Positions 54,455 through 64,000 of a stretch of DNA of 64,000 nucleotides are shown here, piece after piece. Each line of letters starts with the position of its first letter. The first letter of the stretch is position 1. Position numbers and translations under genes: made by a program. The DNA lies in contig CM037475.1 of NCBI GenBank assembly GCA_021014325.1, positions 5,363,001-5,427,000 of the forward strand, given 5' to 3'. The notes beneath the pieces were generated by a model that was not told the origin of the DNA, made no database searches, and was given only the letters and a program-made list of their open reading frames with translations. The stretch is from Plazaster borealis. Taxonomy: Eukaryota; Echinodermata; Asteroidea; Forcipulatida; Labidiasteridae.

Positions 54455-54674
54455 GTGAAAGTAAGAGAAAAGCTGTCCAAGTATAAAGACCTTGAGATCG
54501 AGATCAACAGGATGTGGGGAATGAAGACTGAGAAAAAAACGAAGGTCATCGGAGCTCTAGGACTAGTGAAGAAGGGACTGCCGTATCCCAGGCAACATTA
54601 ACATCAACCTAGTCCAGAAGATAGCACTCCTGGGAACAGCCCACATATTACGTAGAATACTGTCCACTAAATAA
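54455..54674 (+). pseudogene. Retroelement polyprotein C-terminus, frameshifted
   Basis: Frame 1 reads KLSKYKDLEIEINRMWGMK, then KVIGALGLVKKGL, then a stop at 54599. After a frameshift the next frame reads INLVQKIALLGTAHILRRIL and stops at 54672. This fits a conserved C-terminal module found in many metazoan retroelement polyproteins (EIxRMW ... VIxxVIGALGTVxK ... LQKxALLGTARILRKVL). A piece between the two halves is lost. AT-rich 3' sequence and an AATAATAAT tract (about 54762-54780) follow. A different retroelement lineage from the relics at 2988 and 23395. Confidence 0.7.
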
Positions 54675-54764
54675 CATACCCCCTCTAGCACCTCGGATCC
54701 ATAGTCTGGATCCGGCTCTATAGGAGGTAAACCAGACTGCACAAAGGAAAACATCATATCATAA

Positions 54765-55170
54765 TAATAATAATAATAATACAACAAACTTATAAAGCGC
54801 ACTTTCTAATAAGGTTACTCAAGGCGCTACAGAAAAGATTCTACGAAGTATAAATCTCTCTACAGAAAATTTAACCATAGCAGTAATGTTAATAACTTGC
54901 AGTAAACAGAAGTTTCTTAATATGAGTTTGAAATGTGTTGAGAGAGTGAATATTTCTGATGTCGCTGGGTAGCTTGTTCTATAAGACTGGTGCAATGTGA
55001 GAAAACGCTCAATCTCCAAAGTGGGTGGTACACGATTTAGGAACAACGAGTAGGTTTAAGAAACAAAAGGTTTGTAAGAAGCAAAGAGACTCTGAGCGTG
55101 ACCAGGTCAAGGATAGGCTAGGGTGGGAGGAGTTTGCAAGGAAGGAGAAGTTAGAAAAACTCTAAGATAT
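54765..55170 (-). mobile_element. Reversed retroposon G-like element, copy 2
   Basis: AATAATAATAATACAACAAAC, then CTTATAAAGCGCACTTTCTA and TACTCAAGGCGCTACAGAAAA, resembles 44873 and 61788. Further in, TCTGATGTCGCTGGGTAGC and TTCTATAAGACTGGTGCAATG look like retroposon body. The tail is at the left, so it reads on the minus strand and meets the tail of the LINE relic tail-to-tail. Confidence 0.55.
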
Positions 55171-56258
55171 TATTGGTTTTAGTCTAAATTATGGACATTT
55201 TCATATAGAGCCGGTATCCCGCACACTGGACCATTTATTTAATTCATTCAACCATCTCAGCTTCCTGGGGAGTATGCAGCCTGTGCTGCCAAGTATGTAT
55301 AGTGCACCAAGCAAAAACAAATAAGACACCAAAAAGAATTTACACTGTATGTTATCTTTAACATGATGACGTACTTGGCAGTGATTTGTCATGAACTTGA
55401 CTTTAATGCTAACTCGCTGTACGGAATCCGCTGTATAAGAACCTGTCAAGCGTCATCGACTGAACTACATGAGAGATGAACTTGATGGATCGGTCTTTCC
55501 TCTTGTTCCAGGAATCGTTTTTCGATTAAGCCCACCAAAGAAAAAGAAAAAAATAATGAAAGAAAAGTCCAGGCAAAAATCCATTCCAGAATCAACCATC
55601 CTGTTTCTCTTGAGAGATTTGCTATGCCTAGTCATGCTTATTACGTTGAAACTTCAGGGCTTCGTGGAAATATATGTTTAGAGAAACTGTTGTTTAAAGC
55701 ATTTCGTTTTTGGTGGTTTTCCGTCCCCCCTTGGAACATGCGAGTGAATTCAGGTTTTTTGGCCTGGGGCTGGGGGGGGGGGGCACGAGAACCTGTGTAC
55801 AAAGGCTGTGCAAGTTCAGTGCACCCATGCTCACGGAATAATAAGTACATGAGGCTTTGTACGGCATAATTGGTTAGGTATGAAGAAATAAATGTTGAGG
55901 GAGTGTGGCATGTGGATTCTGTAGATGGTAGATGCTGAGGAGAGATTGGATTGTGGGGATGGGAGGAAGAGGCTGTTGGGAGAAGGGTTTGAATTTCACA
56001 TGCAGCTTCTCAGCTGATTTCCTCTTCTTCTTTTTTCTGGGGTTTTTATTCCGTTGGAAACTGAATAACACTGTAGAAATATTTGTGTTTAAGGAATTTT
56101 CCTCTTTTTGTGTGTGTGGCCACTACAAGTTGCATATCTGGAATCTCTGAAGTCCCTTTTTTTCTCTCTCCATGTAATTCACTCCTGAAACTCATCTTTT
56201 TTCCCCTGAATATTTTAAAGGGTTTGTTGTGTAGGCCTACAGTGTAAAACAAAACGAA
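55171..56258. other. No supported gene
   Basis: About 55210-55300 (CCATTTATTTAATTCATTCAA, CAGCCTGTGCTGCCAAG) looks like an old repeat end. A G11 run lies near 55770. Frames of 60-82 codons on both strands lack support. Confidence 0.4.
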
Positions 56259-56689
56259 ACAACAATAATACCGGACTTTTGAATAGCGCTCGTATCTACC
56301 AATAAGGTGTTCAAGGTGCTCTGAAACAAAGATAAACCTTTTTAAGATTTTTAAATTTTTTTTAAAAAGTTTTTGAATTATGAGACCAATTTATGTAGCA
56401 CCTTACAAGAGTTTACAAGGTGCTGCGGTGTATTCAGCAGCCACTTCCAGACACACCAGGGTAAACCCCTCCTCTTAGCGATAAGTGTAACTGGGTTCTT
56501 TTACGTGCAATAGACAACACATGGTACCTACGGCTTTACGTCCTATAAGAACCAAGCAATGATGGTTATTAGTGTCTTGCTTAAGGACACAAGTGTTAAG
56601 ACCGGGACTCAAACCAACACACTCTACTGATCAGAAACACCAGAGCTCGAGTCCAGTGAGCTTGACCGCTCGGCCACAACATGCCACAA
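56259..56689 (-). mobile_element. tRNA-Leu-derived SINE, 56-kb copy
   Basis: On the minus strand: TGTGGCATGTTGTGGCCGAG, ACTCGAGCTCTGGTGTTTC, GAGTGTGTTGGTTTGAGTCCC and CTTAAGCAAGACACTAATAAC. It ends AATAGCGC...AACAACAATAATA at the left. The anticodon position reads CGA here instead of CAA. Somewhat diverged but nearly full length. Confidence 0.8.
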
Positions 56690-58062
56690 CAAACATTTTT
56701 TTAAATAACAGCACTGATCTTAAAAAAAACCCAAAACAATTATGTGGAAGACAGTCTTAAATACATCAAATAAGTGCTGTAGATGCTCCCAGGATCCCTT
56801 TAATAAAATCTGAAGACTTACGACCAAAATTGGTCCAGAAAGATAACAGCGACTAAAACTGAGCTGCCCAAAGGAGGGATAAAAATGAATTTCAAAATAC
56901 CACTGGGACTTAGTCAGAGATCATGGTCTTCCGCTCTCACGATCCTTTTGCTCTATTGTTCTGAAAAAGGACATCCTATATTTTCTTGATTGAATTTTCC
57001 CCCAGATGAATTCTCTGTTAAATCGTGGTCGGACACAAACACTTCAGAGCACAGGGTCATTCTTCTTGAAGCAGCTTTTAGAGACGACCTTGGCCACACA
57101 AAGACGGGGAGCGCCAGTATCGAGCTTTGTGGACGCCATTTTTGTTTACGTCTGTGTGTGCCTTTCTCAAAGAGAAGGCTTAATTTGATTAAGGTCTTGA
57201 GTTGAGATTTGGTGTTAAATGCAGGCCTGTTTGACAATAAGATTTATCCAGAACCCCAGGATTTGTTTTACATATCAGTTATTCTTGTTCCCTGCTCTTT
57301 GTCGACTGTACATCTTTACCTTTTTTTTCCTTTTCCTTTTTTTTTGGGGGGGGGTGGGGAGAGTAGAGTAACAGTATCACGTAGTTGTTAATGGGGGAAC
57401 TTTGTCCTGCCTTCTGCCGTTTCCTGTACATCCTTGTTAGGCGTTAATGCTGTAATTGATTAATGTGTACGTACGTCATCGACATTGTCATGGTGAAATG
57501 ACGTGGTCTTTTCCTCCACCGTGAAATTAATCAAATTAAATTTTTTTCTTTTCAAATTGATTGGAGATGATGCAAAGCCTAGTTCCTGTGGTATAGGAAT
57601 AGAACAACAATTGGGTTTCATGTTTATTGATGTGTTTTTTCTTACGATGGTTTTGTACTTTATGAAAGTAGAAAAAAAAGGGATAAAGTTTGAAAATTAT
57701 TTGTTTTTATTAAAGAAGCAACTCGTGCAATTGTTTTTATTTTAGCATCCTCTGGTCTGATACTTCATTTTTGTAAGGGCATATCAAGGCATTTTTTCCT
57801 CAGTTAAGGGCGCATGTTTGAGGGAAATTATAGTTTCTACTGGGATACTTCAAGGGGCACCAAGCAAAGACCAGGGCATCGAGGCGATTGCCTCCATTAC
57901 CTTGCCTTGCCTCCATGAAGTATCAGGCATTTTTACTTTGATTTACATGAAGGACTACCAGTGTTTCATGTTTTTCAGAACCAATTTTTTTTTTTTTCAT
58001 ATGAAATGGTGTCCTGGTATGAAATTGTTATTTTTACGCCAACGGTTCTTTTCAAAACCACC
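56690..58062. other. No supported gene
   Basis: TTCCCCCAG at about 56997-57005 precedes a 60-71-codon open stretch that continues past 57180 without a usable donor. I leave it uncalled. T/G homopolymers lie near 57338-57356. Confidence 0.4.
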
Positions 58063-58750
58063 GCAAACCTTACTAGATTGTATCTACACCATGCAAAGTT
58101 TCAAATCCTACTCATGTACATGGTGTTACTGCAAACCTTACTAGATTGTATCTCCACCGTGCAAAGTTTCAAATCCTACTCATGTACATGGTGTTACCAC
58201 AAACCTTACCAGATTGTATCTCAACCATGCAAAGTTTCAAATCCTACTCATGTACATGGTGTTACCGCAAACCTTACTAGATTGTATCTCTACCATGCAA
58301 AGTTTCAAATCCTACTCATGTACATGGTGTTACTTCAAACCTTACTAGATTGTATCTCCACCATGCAAAGTTTCAAATCCTACTCATGTACATGGTGTTA
58401 CCACAAACCTTACCAGATTGTATCTCAACCATGCAAAGTTTCAAATCCTACTCATGTACATGGTGTTACCGCAAACCTTACTAGATTGTATCTCCACCAT
58501 GCAAAGTTTCAAATCCTACTCATTTACATAGTGTTACCGCAAACCCAACTAGATTGTATCTCTACCATGCAAAGTTTCAAATCCTACTCATTTACATAGT
58601 GTTACCGCAAACCTTACTAGATTGTATCTCTACCATGCAAAGTTTCAAATCCTACTCATTTACATAGTGTTACCGCAAACCTTACTAGATTGTATCTCCA
58701 CCATGCAAAGTTTCAAATCCTACTCATGTACATGGTGTTACCGCAAACCT
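58063..58750 (+). repeat. 68-bp minisatellite, about 10 copies
   Basis: Units start GCAAACCTTACTAGATTGTA at 58063, 58131, 58199, 58267, 58335, 58403, 58471, 58539, 58607 and 58675. Each contains CCATGCAAAGTTTCAAATCC and TACTCATGTACATGGTGTTAC. Because 68 is not a multiple of three, a 212-codon frame runs through all phases. No protein is implied. Confidence 0.95.
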
Positions 58751-59227
58751 ACCCATAGCCATTTATATATTTGCCAGCCATGTCGGATGCCATATTTTCT
58801 CTACCTCACTTCCACTTCAATAACCCTCTAATCAATATAGTACCATCGTAATTTACATACAAGAACTCGATGATCAGTTATTCATAGCTGGATATTGGAC
58901 TCATCCAGAAAGACAAAAAACAATTTATAGCCGATGTGTTTACACAAAGGTGGGTTTTTTGTTTTGTATTTGGGTAGACCATTGACGTACTCTGGCTAGA
59001 GTAGGGAATGCTTGATATCTTGTTAAAGTGTCGTTGTTTAAATGTGTACCTGACACATCCTCTTTGAAGTGTGTACGCTACGCCGTAATGCATCCTGTTT
59101 GTCCGCTGGTGAAGTCAGACCGTGGTCTTTTTATGCAAAGCCTCCGTCGTGATTTACAGATTACATCGTGTGTAGACTAAACCTCCAACACAGACATCAA
59201 TTACACAGCTCTGTGCCTTCCCTGCAC
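58751..59227. other. Unassigned DNA
   Basis: No repeat match. A 71-codon minus frame has no features. Confidence 0.4.
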
Positions 59228-59400
59228 CCTGATTGGACACATCGTCATGCATATTCAGTAGAGGAGCCACACCATTGGCCGCTGATGGATGTGACATCAT
59301 GCATAGTCATGACAAAGTCATTGGTTATTCATTGTTTCACCATAGCGATCGATTCTCCCACAGCTGATATATGAGTCAGGCATCAGCCAGCGAGCTTTGC
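59228..59400 (+). promoter_or_regulatory. Candidate promoter with three inverted CCAAT boxes
   Basis: ATTGG occurs at 59232, 59274 and 59320, spaced 40-50 bp. A TGACATCA half-CRE-like motif lies at about 59292 and a GATATATGAG TATA-like element at 59366. The spacing is promoter-like, but no first exon could be identified downstream. Confidence 0.3.
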
Positions 59401-61133
59401 ACGTGCATCCATGCATATGATACACAGTGCTCCAAGCCAAAAGAGGAAGAAAAAAAATATTGTAAACTCATTTGATATCATTCATTTTCATGGAAGACTT
59501 TTACCGTGGACGTGGAACAATGTTCATAGGGAATTTAGGTTAGGTAAATACATCATTACTCGGGAGTTTAACTGAGATTCAAGACGTAAGACAAGCAGAT
59601 TTGAAGATCAGAGTCATCATCGTGCATCACTGAGGAGGAAGAAATTGCCTCGTTTCTACCCCATGTGGTTTTCGTTGAGAAGGAACTCAAAAGCTCTGTG
59701 AGGAGACCGATAAACTTGAAACCGATTGACAATTGACAGATTTTTGTGTGTGAAGTATTTCTGGCCTTCATGACACACGGAATTTGATGAAAGCCGATAA
59801 AATGTAAGTGATTATTGCTTGATTCTTCATCGTGGGGATACATATATAATTTGTATGCAGTATTCGTTTCAAAATTGGGAGACACGTGTTTCATTTTCTG
59901 ATCCACTCAATGTGAAAAATATCAAAAAATTGTTAGTTTGCAAATTGACTGGTGATCAATATCAATGTTAGGTTCCTGTGAACTTAATGTCGGGAAGATT
60001 TTGTACTTTAATGTGTCAACAATTTAATTATCACAGTTACACCCCCTAGCTTTGCTACAACTAATTGTCCAATAAGTATTTGCAGTTATTGTCAAGCTTA
60101 TTATTATTATTATTATTATTATTAATATATATATATTTTTTTTGGGGGGGGTTTCTTCATAGTGAATGGTAATATAATTATGTTATATTTATACAGCATA
60201 TGAAAATGTTAAAATCAAATATCGAGAGTTCCCACCATTTTTCCCATTTAATTAAGAATCAACATTAATATAAAACATATTTGACAAAACTTTACAAAAC
60301 AAATCCAACTAAATCTAGACATAATTATAACAAAAATAAAACATGGAAATCATTAAAGACTGTTGATGACATTCAAATGTCGGTTAAATTTAAACAACAT
60401 TTTAGCAACAAATTAAAATTTAAATTCAACTTAATTTTAAAGATGTTACAAAACAATAGCTTGAAATTAGTAATTGAGCCTGTCATGATGTTACAGATCA
60501 ATATTAAATATTAACAAATGTGAAATGCATCGCCTAGAGATGGGAAAAGGCTTATTATAAGAAGTGGGTCAACAAATATGAACAACAAAATGATCCAACA
60601 TTTAAATAAATTTATGACCGTTTCACGCTTCTTGATGAAAGCAAATATTTTAATAGATTAAAGAAGAAGACTCTTTTTTATGAGGTGCAACTGGCATTGA
60701 GACGTCTTCCCATACAAGCCTCTTAAGTCGCAAATCATCGCCCTAACAATCTCCAAAACTCCCCCCCCCTCCATCAAAATGATTGCTTTATGCGCCGAGC
60801 AGCTCCTTGCAGACTTGACCGGTAGCAATCATTCGACCTTTACGGTGAGAGAGGTACCTTTAGAATGAGGGTTGCCCTCCGTGGTTTAACCGAGGCAGCT
60901 CAATTCATTAGGAATGTAAATTCATATTTTGCGTCTGGATTGCAGGGACAAATCAATAGCGTGTGTGAATAATAGGGGCCTGGATCATATTCGAGGAATT
61001 GAAGGTTTTTGGACGAACAGTCGCCTTCTTAAAGGTATGATACGGAGTTGGAAATAATGCACAGAAAAACAAATAGGTTTACGGGTTGTTTTTTCGTATA
61101 AACGAGTAACAAACCTGGTGGAAAATATTTCCA
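59401..61133. other. No supported gene
   Basis: A 112-codon minus frame (59568-59906) and a 77-codon AT-rich + frame (60281-60514) show no family features. An (ATT)n tract at 60098-60123 is followed by ATATATATAT and a G run. Confidence 0.4.
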
Positions 61134-61508
61134 TTTAATGGCACTGAACACGTTTGGAAATTGTCAAAGACCAGTGTTCTCACTTGGTGTATCCCAACAT
61201 ATGCATAAAATAACAAGCCTGTGAAAATTTGGGCTCAATTGGTCATCGAAGTTGCAAGAAAATGATAAAAGAAAAAACACCCTTGTTGTACAAATTTGTG
61301 TGCTTTCAGATAGGAATAAAAATTTCTTGCAAGAAGTTTTTATTATTTTAGTGAGAAATTACCTCTTTCTCAAAAACTACGTTACTTCAGAGGGAGTCGT
61401 TTCCTACAATGTTTTATACTATCAACAGCTCTCCGTTGCTTGTTACCAAGTAAGTTTTTATGCTAATATTTGTTTTGAGTCATTACCAAACATGTACGAT
61501 ACCTTTAA
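61134..61508 (+). mobile_element. MITE family A, copy 6
   Basis: TTAATGGCACTGAACACG to CATGTACGATACCTTTAA, collinear with copy 1. The left TTAAAGG has mutated to TTAATGG. The central palindrome has one mismatch (ATTTCTTGCAAGAAGT). Confidence 0.9.
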
Positions 61509-61787
61509 AATACTGTCATTTTTAAGAAAAATTTTTTCCCTTTAAAAAGTTGTTTTGATTTCAAGAATGAAAAGTATTTCCTTCTGAATTGCTGCTGTGT
61601 CTGAGAAAGAAATTTTTTTTATTTCACTATGATATGTTCTTGGTTATGATTAAAATATATTAATAATTTTAAATCTGAAGCTTACTTTAAAAAAAACTCA
61701 ATACAATGTTTGTTTTTAAATTTTTGGTTTAACCTTACACCTATGTTAGATTTATAACATTTCACAGGCATACAACTCATGGACATA

Positions 61788-62060
61788 ATAAAAATAAAGA
61801 GAAATTTATAAAGCGCAAACATTTGCAGATCAGCTCTGCATCAAGGCACTGGATATAAACAAATGGATTAAACAAAATAAATTACAAACAAAGAGAGTTA
61901 CATGATACAAAAATTACGTCTGGACCAGCCAAATTTACAGTTAGCTAAAAGGTGAACAAGTTAAAAAATAGTTGAACAATTTTGATAATAGAGTAAACTT
62001 AAAACAAGTTACAATGTTAAGAAATACTGTTTAAAACAGATGAGTCTTCAGGCGAAACTT
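61788..62060 (-). mobile_element. Reversed retroposon G, copy 3
   Basis: AATAAAAATAAAGAGAAATTTATAAAGCGC, written in two overlapping parts as AATAAAGAGAAATTTAT and TTTATAAAGCGCAAACATTTG, precedes CAGATCAGCTCTGCATCAAG and GACCAGCCAAATT. Same order as 44873-45125. It ends near GATGAGTCTTCAGGCGAAAC. Confidence 0.7.
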
Positions 62061-62323
62061 GACCATCAATTGGGGGAGGGGCACAACTATTTGAATGTAT
62101 GGTTCAGTGATTGTATACTTCCATAATGCAGTGTGTGGACATTTTAAATTACTTTGTTGGAATGGGAGCATTTCTATTCATGTATATTTGTGGTTTGTTT
62201 CCCCACATGGGACTTTAAGTTGTATCTCATTTCTGAAGACAAAGTTCAGGGTCGGTGGTTATCCACAAAAAACAAATAAAGAAGATAAAAAGAGCATTGA
62301 ATCTGAAAGCTCACTCATTTTCA

Positions 62324-62530
62324 GTCATGATGTTCTTCCCACTTTAATCTGGTTTCCGATTTATTTAATTATTTATTATTGTTTGCCCTAAGGAAACCAC
62401 CAACATAATTTTTTTTTTAGAATACCCTTAAAAGTCTGTAAAAGCCTATACCATATTATGTTCGTAAAGGTCTGCCCTTGTTCTCGATAAAACATTCCTA
62501 CTTGTTTTCCCCTAGGGCCAAATATCATGC
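62324..62530 (+). mobile_element. MITE family I, copy 3
   Basis: GTCATGATGTTCTTCCCACTTT to GGGCCAAATATCATGC. It carries a short ATTTATTATTG insertion after TTCCGATTTATTTAA compared with the other two copies. Confidence 0.7.
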
Positions 62531-63416
62531 ATGCACTTTGTAGTTAACACCAGCGCCAACCGTCAAAAGAGAAATAATTCCATCTCAATTACTGTAGAAG
62601 TGAAGAAAAAACCCTAAAAACATTTAAAACCCCAACACCTCCCCCCCAACAAAAATAATAAAACCCCACAAACAAACAAACAAACAAACAAACAACAACA
62701 ACAACGGCAACAACACTGTTGCTTATTTGGATTGTCACAATGAAAGTAAATCCTGTTATATTAATGTGCACTAATTCTAAGACAAAGCATAAGCCATTTC
62801 CCTTCTTTTTCGCTATAATGTTAAAGCTTGACCGGATTTAGCTCTGGTTTCTTGTTGGTGTGTTGATTGAAAACTAGAGGATGAGAAATTAATTGACTCC
62901 TAAAAAATAACACCAATGATGTACTTTCGCTTTAAGATGCTCTTTGGTGTGGCCATTGCTAAGTGCATCTAGAGACATCCCCCTCTCTCTCACCCTATCC
63001 AATCTGTCATCCGCATCGTTACTTTCGTCTTGAATTAAATTGAAGATGAGCATTTTTTCAGAGTTCATCCAAGTTCATCCCGGTCACGGTAGACCAACAA
63101 TTACTGGCATGTGTACATTCTATTAAATGTTTGAACTCGAATTACAACACTTATTTTTAGATTTCTTTTTTGTCTCTCTCTGTTTCTCGCGAAGATGAAC
63201 TTTTCACCGGTAAAAACATGTGTGTAAGATTAATATTTAAAAATTCCCTTCCCACTAAAGGGAAAAGCACTCGAATAATATAACGTGAAAATGCTCATTT
63301 CAAAGGGAAAGAAAGAAGCCTGAAGAAAGAAAAATAAGGGGGGGGAAGACAAACAAATTTGTAACATTTTATATTTGTGATATTGACCAACTAAAATAGG
63401 GAGACTGCCAACATAG
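62531..63416. other. Unassigned DNA with AAAC/AAC microsatellite
   Basis: (CAAA)n then (CAA)n fill about 62669-62706. The rest is featureless. Confidence 0.45.
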
Positions 63417-63490
63417 GGCTAGACTGCTCAGTTGGTAGAGTACCGGCACGTTGAGCCGGAGGTCATTGGTTCAAGTCCCTGCTCTAGTCG
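63417..63490 (+). tRNA. tRNA-like unit, probably a SINE head or tRNA relic
   Basis: The acceptor arms GGCTAGA (63417-63423) and TCTAGTC (63483-63489) pair, with one G-U. GCTCAGTTGGTAGAGTA gives an A box and D arm. The anticodon stem CCGGC/GCCGG encloses ACGTTGA, and GGTTCAAGTCC is a B box. The base before the anticodon is C instead of the near-universal U, and the T stem pairs poorly. TTTGTCTTTGTTCAACCCCAA follows, in keeping with a SINE. A second decayed copy is at 18645-18706. Confidence 0.45.
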
Positions 63491-64000
63491 ATTTGTCTTT
63501 GTTCAACCCCAAATTATTTTATATTTTTGTGAAATATATATATTCAGTGTAATCTAGAAATGCTGTAAACTGGAGAATGCTCACATTTTTATTTCATAAC
63601 TTGCTACGATTAGTGTCCAAAAGACTTTATAAGAAAGCGTAAAACAACCTACAGCCGATGATTCGTGTCCAACTCAACATACCCTCCGAGTTTTCTCTCA
63701 AAACCCAAAGTACTTTCTCAAAATGTATGCATCCATTTACATCTTCCAAACAAGCTTTTAGAGGATAAATTAACCACATTTTTTAGTGAGGTCCAATGAT
63801 GCGTATGGCCAATTTCACATTGATGTCCTAATTAATGAATATGGATGGAATCTCTGTACACGTATGACAATGACCATGCACAATGGTATAGGGCCTAATG
63901 TCATGGCTTTATCTGCTTACCCCGGAATTCTTTGCTTAGCTTCACCATTCTCTTGAGGGGGCGGGGGTATTCAAATGCCAAAGACCTTTATCATGTTGCG
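63491..64000. other. No gene or repeat recognised
   Basis: Window end; no frame above 60 codons. Confidence 0.4.

Noticed and set aside
56990..57205. 71-codon frame after a TTCCCCCAG acceptor-like site
   Set aside because: No donor, open frames on both strands, and no recognisable protein.
57961..58599. 212-codon + frame with 68-residue periodicity
   Set aside because: Produced by the 68-bp minisatellite running through all three phases.

Overview
This window looks like animal nuclear DNA, most likely from an echinoderm and probably a sea star. That call rests on AT-rich sequence with no long credible open frames, GT-AG exon borders, tRNA-derived SINEs, non-LTR retrotransposon 3' ends, TTAGGG-like repeats, and MITE families with TTAAAGGCA-type ends that I remember from asteroid genomes. 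The species cannot be settled without a search.

Gene content is minimal. The only convincing protein-coding segment is one internal exon on the + strand (30109-30257, 149 bp). It has a pyrimidine-rich acceptor ending CAG, a GTAAGT donor and a 49-codon open core in one frame. The rest of that gene lies outside the window or was not recognised, so much of the window is probably intron or intergenic DNA. A cluster of inverted CCAAT boxes with a TATA-like element (59228-59400) is a weak promoter candidate. Every other long open frame is explained by repeats.

Layout. 1-9 kb: sparse sequence with hAT-like elements, a LINE C-terminal relic, MITEs, a SINE and hairpins. 9-19 kb: a 176-bp duplication, a telomere-like repeat inside a hairpin, and many MITEs. 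19.5-20.2 kb: a 104-bp minisatellite. 20-29 kb: a palindromic MITE split by a SINE, a second LINE relic, hAT-like elements (one split by a MITE), three copies of a roughly 116-bp satellite, and a tRNA-Leu-type SINE. 30.1 kb: the exon. 31.0-35.1 kb: a huge array of a 14-bp unit containing GTGAGT. 35-48 kb: scattered repeats and a nested MITE cluster at 43.4-44.3 kb. 48.7-50.3 kb: the same satellite in opposite orientation, broken by an inverted pair of hAT-like elements and containing a 78-bp perfect palindrome. 50.7-56.7 kb: MITEs, SINEs and a third LINE relic. 58.0-58.8 kb: a 68-bp minisatellite. 61-64 kb: one more MITE, a SINE-like element and a tRNA-like gene relic.

The most unusual object is the 31.0-35.1 kb array. 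It lies about 745 bp downstream of the exon's own donor and offers well over a hundred sense-strand copies of a good 5' splice-site hexamer, presumably inside the following intron. Its minus strand is free of stops in all three frames for kilobases. This follows arithmetically from the 14-bp unit and is not evidence of a protein. The second theme is nesting: several insertions sit inside other repeats, and one has an empty paralogous site elsewhere in the window.
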